Source of the DNA: Planctomycetota bacterium
Lineage (GTDB): Bacteria > Planctomycetota > Brocadiia > JAJRTI01
NCBI GenBank assembly: GCA_024278415.1
Contig: JAJRTI010000834.1
Span: 1 to 12,387 of the forward strand
Length of the DNA stretch: 12,387 bases
Direction of reading: 5' to 3'
This document shows, piece by piece, positions 6,080-12,387 of the stretch. A model generated the notes under the pieces. That model ran no database searches and was not told the origin of the DNA. It saw only the letters and a list, made by a program, of their open reading frames with translations. How positions within the stretch are numbered: the stretch's first letter is position 1; each line of letters opens with the position of its first letter. Position numbers and translations under genes: made by a program.

Positions 6080-7717
6080 ATGAACCCAAGCGAACTAGAG
6101 CATCCGCCTGATCTCGACCGCCGGCGGCCGCGAGCCGGCGCCGGCCGGCTCGCGGCCGCGCTGGCGTGTGCGGTGGCGGCCATCGCGCTGGCGCCGTTGC
6201 TGTGGGGGCTGGGAGTCGCATTCGTCGTCGACGGGCATGTGTCGCTGGCGCACTTCCGGGAGGCGTTGGCCGGGGCTGAACAGTTCAGGGGGCTGCTCTG
6301 GAACACGACGCGCGTCAGCGTTGGAACCGCTGCGCTCGCGGTGATGCTCGGCGTGCCGCTGGGGCTGGCGCTCTTCCGCTGCCAGTTCCCCTTGCGCCGG
6401 GTGTTGCTGGCCGTGGCCGTGGCGGCGCCGCTCGTGCCCATGCCTGTGGTGGTGGGCGCGTGGCTTTCGGTGCTGGGCATCCAGGGCTGGGCCACGCCGG
6501 CGCTCAAGCCCGCGTTCGCCGCGTTCGGCATGCACTACGACGTGCACGGCTTGGCCGGCGCGGTGTGGGTCATGGGCGCCGCGTACGCGCCCCTCGTGGC
6601 GCTCGTCGTGGGCTCGGCCGCGCTCCGCGTGCCGCGCTGCTTGGAGGACGACGCGCGGCTCGACGGCTCGCGGTTCTCGGTGTTGCGCCGCGTAACGCTG
6701 CCACATTGCTTGCCGGCGCTCATGGCCGCGGCCGCGCTCGTGCTTGCGCTCAACACGGTCGAACTGGCCGTCACCGACGTGCTGCGCGTGCGCACGTTTT
6801 CCGAGGTTCTCTACGCGGACTTCCAGCTCACGGGCGACGCGGGGCGCATGGCCGCCATGGCCCTGCCGGCCACGCTGCTCCTCGCGGCTGCGTTCGCCGC
6901 GGCGCTGGCCTGCGCGCGCTCATGGTGGCGCGGCCTGCTGGCGTCGTCCGAGGGTTCGACGGCCGGCGGCGCGCGTCGCAGTTGGCTCGCTTTCGGGGTG
7001 GCGGCCGGGGTGCTGGCGCTGCACCCGGGCGTGCCCGTGGCCTCGCTTGTGGTCAAACTCGGCTCGCCGGCCACGCTCGTGTCGGCCGCGGCCAGCGCAT
7101 GGCCGGAACTCCGCACCGGCCTGGGCGTGAGCGTGCTCGCCGCGACGCTGGCGGTCGCCGCGGCCTTTCCCCTGGCCGCCTCCGCACGGGGCCGGCGCGT
7201 TGTCGCCGTGGGTGTGCTCACTTGGCTCGCGGTCAGTCTCGCGGCGCCGGCGCCGCTTGTGGGCATGGGCCTCACGCGCCTCCTCAACCGGCCCGGCTTG
7301 CTGGGGTGGATCTACGACTCGCCGGCCGTGCTCGCACTCGCCTGCTTCGCCCGCTTCCTGCCCATTGCAGTGCTCGCCTGCATACCCGCGGTCAACGCGA
7401 TCTCTCGCGATCTAGAGGCGGCGGCCGAACTGGACGGCGCCGGGGCCTGGCAGCGGCTCGTCGAAATTGTCGCGCCGCTCTGCTGGCGTGGTATGGCCAC
7501 GGCGTGGGTGTTGGTCTTCGCACTCAGCATGGGCGAACTTGGCGCGTCCGTACTGGTCGCGCCGCCGGGCAAGGCCACGCTCGCGATCCGCGTATTCACG
7601 TTCCTGCACTACGGCGTCGACGACGCGCTCGCTGCGATCTGCCTGCTGCTGCTGGCGTCTGTGGCCGCGCCCGTGCTTGTGTTGTTATGTGTTGTATCCT
7701 GGCAACGCCCGCGTTAA
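6080..7717 (+). CDS. ABC importer permease, fused two-domain Fe(III)-type
   Basis: This 545-residue inner-membrane permease contains two BPD_transp_1 units in one chain, as in FbpB-type importers. Unit one covers about 25-280 and unit two about 300-540. Each has an EAA-type cytoplasmic loop that docks the ATPase: E189-DDARLDG...LP (to 208) and E446-AAAELDG...AP (to 466). Roughly 11-12 hydrophobic segments are visible, for example at 24-50, 82-98, 107-133, 158-182, 210-230, 259-279, 302-325, 346-367, 374-398, 414-438, 470-492 and 513-538. The C-terminal TLAIRVFTFLHYGVDDA (500-516) is typical of the ferric-type subfamily. It should carry the ligand caught by the upstream lipoprotein. The ATG at 6080 is the first start after the hairpin cluster; the frame runs on to 5873 but reads through the repeat. 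The ribosome site is weak. No ATPase gene follows. It ends in TAA. Confidence 0.87.
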   Translation: MNPSELEHPPDLDRRRPRAGAGRLAAALACAVAAIALAPLLWGLGVAFVVDGHVSLAHFREALAGAEQFRGLLWNTTRVSVGTAALAVMLGVPLGLALFRCQFPLRRVLLAVAVAAPLVPMPVVVGAWLSVLGIQGWATPALKPAFAAFGMHYDVHGLAGAVWVMGAAYAPLVALVVGSAALRVPRCLEDDARLDGSRFSVLRRVTLPHCLPALMAAAALVLALNTVELAVTDVLRVRTFSEVLYADFQLTGDAGRMAAMALPATLLLAAAFAAALACARSWWRGLLASSEGSTAGGARRSWLAFGVAAGVLALHPGVPVASLVVKLGSPATLVSAAASAWPELRTGLGVSVLAATLAVAAAFPLAASARGRRVVAVGVLTWLAVSLAAPAPLVGMGLTRLLNRPGLLGWIYDSPAVLALACFARFLPIAVLACIPAVNAISRDLEAAAELDGAGAWQRLVEIVAPLCWRGMATAWVLVFALSMGELGASVLVAPPGKATLAIRVFTFLHYGVDDALAAICLLLLASVAAPVLVLLCVVSWQRPR

Positions 7718-7888
7718 AGCCGAACAATCCACCCGCGTCATGGGATGAAAGGTTACAGCCGTAACGGCCAGGGGCGTGGAACAGGGGGCGCACAGGGCCG
7801 CAGCGCTGGGGCCTGGGGGCGTCTCATGCTACAGGCGGGAGCATGTAAGCCTTGTGCTGTTGGTGTATTAGAGCGGCCAACATTTGCA
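7718..7888. other. Intergenic region after the ABC permease
   Basis: No gene was seen here. Two small perfect stems are present: GTTAC/GTAAC around AGCC (7752-7765), and CATGCT/AGCATG around a nine-base loop (7825-7845). Either could end the importer transcript, but neither is followed by a T run. Confidence 0.35.
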
Positions 7889-7917
7889 TTGACACATCCG
7901 GCTTCGACCGGTAATAT
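7889..7917 (+). promoter_or_regulatory. Sigma70-like promoter of the HTH-receiver regulator
   Basis: A perfect -35 box TTGACA (7889-7894) is followed by a 17-base spacer and TAATAT (7912-7917, four of six consensus). The expected start is near 7924, giving a leader of about 70 bases before the GTG at 7993. CCGG occurs twice in the spacer, flanking CTTCGA (7898-7911), and might be an operator, though that is only a guess. This is the clearest promoter in the window and indicates that the regulator is transcribed independently of the importer. Confidence 0.65.
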
Positions 7918-7992
7918 GTGGCCATTCGCAAACGTACGAAACAAGGATGATTCCCGCGCCATCGAGGGGGTTGGCCCGGTAGGAGATGCTAC

Positions 7993-8574
7993 GTGGCAGG
8001 TCGTTTTCTGAAGGCGAGCGAAATTGCCGCTATGTGCGCCGTCACCCCCGCGGGGGTTCGGAAATGGATTCGCTCTGGCAAACTCAAGGCCTACTCCACC
8101 CCCGGCGGGCAGTATCGCATTGAAGAGGGGGAACTGCACCGGTTCCTGGCTGAGAATGGGATGCCGCTCACCCCAGGCCATTTTTCCAAGTCGACCCAGA
8201 CAACGATCCTTGTTGTCGACGACGAGCCCGACATCGTCGATTTCATCCGTGAGACGCTGAGCACGGCTAAACCGGGCTACCGCGTCGTGGCAGCTTACGA
8301 CGGGTACGACGCCTGCATTTTGGCGGGTTCGGCGAAACCGGATCTGTTGCTTCTTGACCTGGTGTTGCCGGGATTGGACGGGTTCGAGGTGGCCCGCCAC
8401 ATCCAGCAAAACCCCATGACCGGGGATGTGAAGATCCTCATCGTTACCGCGTTCGACCCGCTTCTGACCGAGGACCGAATGGAGGAGCTGGACATCGCGG
8501 GGGTCGTGCAGAAGCCCTTCGAGCCCTCGGAACTCATTCGGGAAGTGGAACGGCTCTTGCCCGCGGCGAGGTAG
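7993..8574 (+). CDS. Response regulator with N-terminal excisionase/MerR-like HTH and C-terminal receiver
   Basis: This 193-residue cytoplasmic regulator probably binds DNA under control of phosphorylation. Residues 4-55 resemble the winged helix-turn-helix of excisionase/MerR-like proteins: KASEIAAMCAVTPAGVRKWI is the helix-turn-helix, and the STPGGQYRI wing (35-43) corresponds to the TPGGHRR motif of MerR. Residues about 70-190 are a complete receiver: acidic pair Asp76-Asp77, phospho-acceptor Asp122 in LLLLDLVLPGLDG, Thr152 and Lys174 in QKPFEP. The order (DNA-binding part first, receiver last) is the reverse of most response regulators, and there is no further output domain. The start is GTG at 7993, with AGGAG (7981-7985) seven bases upstream. 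No histidine kinase gene is adjacent, so it is an orphan here. Its target genes are unknown; neighbouring operons are candidates only by position. It ends in TAG. Confidence 0.88.
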   Translation: MAGRFLKASEIAAMCAVTPAGVRKWIRSGKLKAYSTPGGQYRIEEGELHRFLAENGMPLTPGHFSKSTQTTILVVDDEPDIVDFIRETLSTAKPGYRVVAAYDGYDACILAGSAKPDLLLLDLVLPGLDGFEVARHIQQNPMTGDVKILIVTAFDPLLTEDRMEELDIAGVVQKPFEPSELIREVERLLPAAR

Positions 8575-8581
8575 CCGGCCG

Positions 8582-8592
8582 CTGGGGACGCG
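8582..8592. repeat. Solo end fragment of the palindromic element family
   Basis: CTGGGGACGCG is identical to 5877-5887 and shares GGGGACGCG with 10084-10092. It lies seven bases after the regulator stop codon. The surrounding GCCGGC (8575-8580) and GCCGGC (8600-8605) could pair across it. The complementary TGTCCCC end is missing, so this looks like a truncated copy or a chance match of the end motif. Confidence 0.35.
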
Positions 8593-8608
8593 TCGTGCCG
8601 CCGGCGAG

Positions 8609-10060
8609 TCACATCGCGTCGCTCTTCCCAGGGGCCCAGTCCGGCCAGTCGAGCGACTTGCGGTAGAGGTTCATGGCTTGGAGCCGCGCCGCGATCTCCG
8701 GCCGCGCCGCCTTGCCCGGCCAGCAGGACTGGAGGTCGCCGAACTCATAGTACGGCAGTGTGAGCAGGAACTCGATCATCTGCTCGCGCAGCTCCTTCAC
8801 ACGCTCGGGTTGCGCGGCCGCCAGGTTGTGATGCTGCTGGGGGTCTCGCCGCAGGACGTAGTATTCGTCCCGGCCGTCGGTCGAGTACACGTACTTCTCC
8901 GTCGTGCTGCGCCACGTCTTCTGGCTGCGGTTGTACCGGCGCACGTCGAAGTCGGGCGCGATGCGCAGCACGCGCTCCATGAGTTGCACCGGCGTGAATG
9001 CTTCCGCCAGCGCGAACTCGCGCAGGCCCTCTCCCCTCGCAGCCGCGAGGAGACTGCGGCTCTGGAGCGCGGCCGGCCCCGGCGCGTCGGCGCCCGCGAT
9101 CTCGCACAGGGTCGCGAACACGTCGTGGGTCTGGGTGATGCCGGCGATGCGCGTGCCCGGCTCGAAGATGTCTGCCCCTTTCGCCACAAGCGGCACGTGG
9201 ATGAGCGAATCGCAGATTTCGCCCAGGTGGCCCCACCACGGAGGCCGGTCGCCCATGACGTCGCCGTGGTCGGACGTGAGGATCACCACCGTGTCGTCGT
9301 AGAGCCCACGCGCCTTGAGCGCGTCGAGCACGGCCCTGAAGTTGTCGTCGCACGCGCGCACCTCCGCGTCGTTGAGGCAATGCAGGATCTCCCACTCCCG
9401 CGGGGTGAACACGACTTGCTCCGCGACGACCTGCATCACGTTCTGCCGCTCCATCACGGACTGGATTTCCTCTTCGCTCACCCCGTCCATCATGAACTCG
9501 CGCAGGTAGCGCTCCGGCGGATGATACGTCGCGTGGGGTTCGCTGAAGATAGTGAAGAGGAAGAAGGGCCGGGTAGCGTCCCGCGCATCGAGCCAGGCCT
9601 CCACGGTCTCGATGTTGAGCGCCGCGCCGCCTTGGGCCTGGAACTCGGGCAGCTCCCACCCGCGCGTGGGCGGGTTCTTGCCGCCGCCCATGCCGCGGTC
9701 CACGTACACCTCGAACCCGCGGTCCAGGCCGACGGGCCCGGAGCCCCAGGTGTTGGTCATGATGCCGCAGGTCTGGTAGCCCGCGCCGGAGAGCGCCTCC
9801 GCGAGCGTGGGGAGCGCGTCGTTCACGTACTCGTGGTCGCCGTCCGCGCGGTGCGTGTACACGTGGCAGCCGGTCATCATGGACGCGTATCCGGGGAGGC
9901 TCCAGATGCCGGCCGAGATGTTCTGCTCGCACACGACGCCCTCCGCGGCGACCGCGTCCCACGTGGGCGACGTGGGCTTGGGGTAGCCGTAGCAGTGCAG
10001 GTTCGCCGCGCGTTGCGTGTCCGCGACCATGAGCAGGATGTTGGGCTTCGAGGTCGGCAT
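8609..10060 (-). CDS. Sulfatase-superfamily hydrolase
   Basis: This 483-residue protein has the alkaline phosphatase/sulfatase fold and would hydrolyse sulfate or phosphate esters, perhaps of sulfated polysaccharides. The N-terminal metal site is NILLMVADTQR (7-17, Asp14), followed by CYGYPKPTSPTWDAVAAEG, the usual substrate-site strand. The second metal site is LTSDHGD (261-267, Asp264 and His265), followed by WWGHLGE with His278. The nucleophile region reads SLPGYASMMTG (54-64) instead of the canonical C/S-x-P-x-R: Ser54 would be the nucleophile or formylglycine precursor, but the arginine is replaced by Tyr58. No signal peptide is visible, so a cytoplasmic or leaderless location is likely. 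GGAG (10067-10070, minus strand) sits six bases before the ATG at 10060. It ends in TGA. It is the last gene of a minus-strand series behind the small membrane protein, separated by repeat elements. The substrate cannot be assigned. Confidence 0.87.
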   Translation of the reverse strand: MPTSKPNILLMVADTQRAANLHCYGYPKPTSPTWDAVAAEGVVCEQNISAGIWSLPGYASMMTGCHVYTHRADGDHEYVNDALPTLAEALSGAGYQTCGIMTNTWGSGPVGLDRGFEVYVDRGMGGGKNPPTRGWELPEFQAQGGAALNIETVEAWLDARDATRPFFLFTIFSEPHATYHPPERYLREFMMDGVSEEEIQSVMERQNVMQVVAEQVVFTPREWEILHCLNDAEVRACDDNFRAVLDALKARGLYDDTVVILTSDHGDVMGDRPPWWGHLGEICDSLIHVPLVAKGADIFEPGTRIAGITQTHDVFATLCEIAGADAPGPAALQSRSLLAAARGEGLREFALAEAFTPVQLMERVLRIAPDFDVRRYNRSQKTWRSTTEKYVYSTDGRDEYYVLRRDPQQHHNLAAAQPERVKELREQMIEFLLTLPYYEFGDLQSCWPGKAARPEIAARLQAMNLYRKSLDWPDWAPGKSDAM

Positions 10061-10083
10061 GTGGGTCTCCGTGTGAAAGGCAA

Positions 10084-10139
10084 GGGGACGCGATGCGGAA
10101 GCCTCTCGCCGCCAGGCGAGAGGATCGCATCGTGTCCCC
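10084..10139. repeat. Palindromic intergenic element, copy C
   Basis: This is a nearly complete nested palindrome. The outer arms GGGGACGCGATGCG (10084-10097) and CGCATCGTGTCCCC (10126-10139) pair at 13 of 14 positions plus one G-T. The inner stem CCTCTCGCC/GGCGAGAGG (10102-10123) is perfect around GCCA. A further overlapping palindrome, CGTGTCC-CC-GGACACG, covers 10131-10146. The element lies 24 bases upstream of the sulfatase start codon, so if transcribed with the upstream genes it would form a strong hairpin just before that ribosome site. Confidence 0.7.
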
Positions 10140-10163
10140 GGACACGCAGACGGGTTCCAGGGC

Positions 10164-10196
10164 CACGACGTCGGACGCTTCTTGGTTCACGTCTCC
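10164..10196. repeat. Degenerate palindromic element, copy D
   Basis: CACGACGTCGGACGCT followed by CTTGGTTCACGTCTCC matches the inner part of copy B (10579-10627) with the central hairpin arm deleted and one base changed in the end motif. It sits between copy C and the stop codon of the small membrane protein, so two elements are adjacent in this gap. Confidence 0.5.
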
Positions 10197-10206
10197 GGCG
10201 GCGCGG

Positions 10207-10512
10207 TCATGCCTGCTCGTCCGGCTCTGACGACTGTCGCTGCGTGATGAGCGCATAGCCAATGGCGAACGCGGCGGGAATGCATCCCATGTCCAAAACC
10301 GCGGGCGCCCAAGCCCAACGCGCGGTGCCGGGCAAGGGGCAGATGAGCAAACTCAGCGCGCCCGCGATGCCTCCGACGAAAAGCGTCAGCGAGGTCGAGC
10401 CCTTGCGGCGAGCGGCCTCGATCATCGACGACGCGTTCCCGATCGCAAACAGCAGCCAGACCGCGGCGAGGAGACCCGCAAACACCCAGCGTATGATGTT
10501 GATTATTGCCAT
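10207..10512 (-). CDS. Small three-helix membrane protein of unknown function
   Basis: I do not recognise this 101-residue protein. It has three hydrophobic segments at about 5-25, 42-58 and 68-90, a short basic loop (EAARRKG, 32-38) between the first two, a CPLPG turn (58-62) between the second and third, and a polar acidic tail (about 91-101). Such a layout fits a small inner-membrane protein with no catalytic residues evident. The ATG at 10510-10512 has no good Shine-Dalgarno sequence. It lies between the HzsA-like cytochrome and the sulfatase on the same strand, with repeat elements in both gaps, so co-transcription is possible but not shown. It ends in TGA. Confidence 0.7.
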   Translation of the reverse strand: MAIINIIRWVFAGLLAAVWLLFAIGNASSMIEAARRKGSTSLTLFVGGIAGALSLLICPLPGTARWAWAPAVLDMGCIPAAFAIGYALITQRQSSEPDEQA

Positions 10513-10545
10513 GGGGGAGTTCGTCTCACGCGGATCGCGCTGTCT

Positions 10546-10627
10546 GGGGACGTGATGCGATCCCGTCCGCCTAACGGCGGTCTGGGGACACGAAGTCGGA
10601 CGCTGCGCGTCCTTGGTTCATGTCCCC
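10546..10627. repeat. Palindromic intergenic element, composite copy B
   Basis: Two units are joined. The first begins GGGGACGTGATGCG (10546) and contains CCGCC-TAA-CGGCGG-like arms (10567-10570 region). The second starts with GGGGACA (10574-10580), ends with the exact complement TGTCCCC (10621-10627) and contains GGACGC/GCGTCC around TGC (10588-10602). The second unit matches copy A at 28 of its first 29 bases. It occupies most of the 126-base gap between the cytochrome gene and the small membrane protein gene. Confidence 0.68.
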
Positions 10628-10638
10628 GCCGCCTCGGG

Positions 10639-12387
10639 CTACCGCGCCGGTCGGTACCACATGCTGCGCCAGTATGCGCGGTCGGTCTTGAACACGTCGA
10701 TCGGGTCCTGGGTCACGTCGAACGTCGCAGGCAGCACGCCGAAGCGCTTCATCTCGCGCACGTAGTGCTTGTTCGGCTTGAAGCCGGGCATGTTATAGAG
10801 CTTGGCGCTCTGGAGGTACTTGTGCGGTGCGTCGAGCGCTTTGAGCATGCGCTGGTAGTCGGGGTCGTTCGTGTCCTTGAACACCGGCCCCGGGCAGATG
10901 CCGTACCCGCCGGCCTCCTTGGCGAGGGGGGCGAGGAGCGCCTTGGACTTGGCCGGCCGCGACTCGTTGAACAACAACGGCGTCGCGAATCGCTCCGCGC
11001 CTTTGGGGATCTCGCGTGTGTAGTGCGGACGTTTGCCGCGGGGGTTGGTGGGCAACCGCATGCCGTCCTTGTTGTGGCACTTGCCGCAGCGCCGGGCCAT
11101 GATGCCCCAGACCGAGCCGTGCACGGTAGGGCCGGTTGTCGTCATGAGGGCCGCGTACGTGCCGGCGTATGCCGCGCCGGTGTCAATCCAGTTGGCGACC
11201 GTGCGCACCTCGGTCGGGGACAGGTTCACCTTCTCGTGGTGCTTGAGAATCTTCTGCATAAGCGGGCTCGCGCCGGTGCCGATCGTGCGCGGCGCACGGT
11301 TGCCGTACGCGTTGGCCCCGTCCGTGTACTGCTTGCGCAACAGGAGCGTCCAGTAGCCTTGCGTAAAGCGTTTGCGCCCCATACGCGGGCCGTAGTCGTC
11401 CGTGAGCACGACGCGGCCGTCGAACTTTTCGTAGTTGTGGCAGGACACACAGTGTTTGTTGAGGATGGGTTGCACGTGGGTGGGGAAGTCGATCACGTCG
11501 GGCACGCCCTCGAAGCGCTCGATCCGGCTTGCTGGGCGCTGTGTGGCCATGAGCGCGGCGCCGGCGCCCATGGGCGGCGCCTGGCCGCGGGGCTCGTGGC
11601 AGCCCACACAACTCGTGGTCTCGCCCGGCACGACGCTCGTGAAGCTCTGCATGCGTTTGACCGACAGCCCGTCCTTGTCGAGCGCGACGAAGAAGACCGG
11701 CCGGTTGGCCGGGACCTCGAAGTACGCCGACCCATCCGGTTCGACCGGCACGGTGCCGAGCACGCGCTCGATGGTGAACGTGCCCGCCATGCTGAGGATG
11801 TCCATGCCTCCGCTGTGGTTGACCGGCTTGGGCAGGGGCTCCACCACGAGCAGCTTCTTGATCTCCCCGCGCTTGACTCCGTCCATGTTCCGGCCCACGT
11901 ACGCGTCTTGAAGGATGAGGCGGCCTGTGGCCTTGCTCAAGTTCGTCTGATCGGGGATCACCCGCTCGCGGCGGCGGCCGCGGAGGGGCCGCGGCTCGTG
12001 CACAAGCTTCTCCGCGCGGTAGAGTTCCTGCGTCGCGCCGGTCTCGTCCATGACGAGCAGTTGTTTGTCTTGTGCGACGAGGAAGAGTTTCTCGGACAGG
12101 GGGTAGGGATCGCGGAAGGTCGGCGACTTGTTGATCGTCTTTTCCGACGCCTTCTCGTCAGGCCCCGCGGCCGGGGTGACGATGGTGATCGCTCCCGCGT
12201 GCTCGCGGCGGCCGTGGCCGGGGTTGAACGACGCGACGACCTTGTTCGCGCCGGGAATGGGCTTGGCGTCGATGAACACACGGCCCGGGTACATGTTGCC
12301 GTAGTAAGTCATCTGGCCGGAGCCGTCGGGGTTGATGGTCCACAGGTGGTGGAAGGTGACCTGGTTGCGGTCGATGTATTCCCAACG
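10639..12387 (-). CDS. HzsA-like (hydrazine synthase alpha-related) triheme cytochrome c, 5'-truncated by the window
   Basis: The C-terminal 582 residues of a larger exported c-type cytochrome are visible; the frame is open to the window edge and no start is seen. The first visible residues (RWEYIDRNQVTFHHLW, then NPDGSGQM and YYGNM) resemble the beta-propeller part of hydrazine synthase alpha-subunit-like proteins. SGGMDILSMAGTF and VEPDGSAYFEVPANRPVFFVALD are typical of the middle domain. Three heme-binding motifs follow: CVGCH (260-264 of the visible part), CVSCH (313-317) and CGKCH (434-438). The end has the KEAGGYG, NDPDYQRML and MPGF...HYVREMKRFG blocks usual for the family. Homologues without anammox partners are common in planctomycetes and related phyla, where their reaction is unknown; periplasmic electron transfer is inferred. 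Calling it hydrazine synthase would be wrong on this evidence. It ends in TAG. Confidence 0.88.
   Translation of the reverse strand, partial: RWEYIDRNQVTFHHLWTINPDGSGQMTYYGNMYPGRVFIDAKPIPGANKVVASFNPGHGRREHAGAITIVTPAAGPDEKASEKTINKSPTFRDPYPLSEKLFLVAQDKQLLVMDETGATQELYRAEKLVHEPRPLRGRRRERVIPDQTNLSKATGRLILQDAYVGRNMDGVKRGEIKKLLVVEPLPKPVNHSGGMDILSMAGTFTIERVLGTVPVEPDGSAYFEVPANRPVFFVALDKDGLSVKRMQSFTSVVPGETTSCVGCHEPRGQAPPMGAGAALMATQRPASRIERFEGVPDVIDFPTHVQPILNKHCVSCHNYEKFDGRVVLTDDYGPRMGRKRFTQGYWTLLLRKQYTDGANAYGNRAPRTIGTGASPLMQKILKHHEKVNLSPTEVRTVANWIDTGAAYAGTYAALMTTTGPTVHGSVWGIMARRCGKCHNKDGMRLPTNPRGKRPHYTREIPKGAERFATPLLFNESRPAKSKALLAPLAKEAGGYGICPGPVFKDTNDPDYQRMLKALDAPHKYLQSAKLYNMPGFKPNKHYVREMKRFGVLPATFDVTQDPIDVFKTDRAYWRSMWYRPAR

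Noticed and set aside
8678..10258. Long open frames on the plus strand opposite the sulfatase
   Set aside because: They are mirror frames of a high-GC gene; the translation is Arg/His/Val-rich without domains, while the minus strand shows clear sulfatase-fold motifs.
10639..12387. True hydrazine synthase alpha subunit (hzsA)
   Set aside because: Only family-level similarity and three CxxCH motifs are visible, the N-terminus is missing and no other anammox genes are nearby.

Overview
The window is a high-GC stretch of about 12.4 kb from a free-living bacterium, most likely of the Planctomycetota/Lentisphaerota/Hydrogenedentota type. This placement is an inference from gene content: a DUF6785-type polytopic membrane protein, a HzsA-like triheme cytochrome c, a sulfatase-fold hydrolase, a rhomboid protease with a DUF6576-like tail, and a response regulator whose excisionase/MerR-like helix-turn-helix precedes the receiver. 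No rRNA, tRNA, CRISPR array, phage gene or transposase gene was seen.

Layout. Positions 1-160 hold consecutive inverted repeats, and 161-588 is a gene-poor leader. A rhomboid protease (589-1461, +) converges on a galU gene (2390-1509, -) that carries an in-frame TAG stop at codon 147. A large permease-like protein (4582-2600, -) is divergent from a metal/anion-type ABC importer pair: the substrate-binding lipoprotein (4846-5868, +) and a fused double-domain permease (6080-7717, +). No ATPase gene follows them. A short HTH-receiver regulator (7993-8574, +) has its own strong sigma70-like promoter. The right side is all minus strand and is transcribed inward from the edge: a HzsA-like triheme cytochrome (12387-10639, 5' part outside the window), a small three-helix membrane protein (10512-10207), and a sulfatase-superfamily hydrolase (10060-8609).

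The feature least explained by ordinary gene content is a family of short palindromic intergenic elements. They have GGGGACRCG starts, TGTCCCC ends and internal hairpins, at about 2532, 5879, 8584, 10084, 10164, 10546 and 10574. Their flanks are conserved, but the internal stems differ from copy to copy while staying perfectly paired, as in REP/RAYT-type or structured-RNA elements. The copies sit in gaps between genes, often within about 10-30 bases of a stop or start codon.

Genes that plausibly work together are the binding protein and permease (importer), and possibly the minus-strand trio on the right, whose shared task is not evident. The other neighbours look like unrelated single-gene units.
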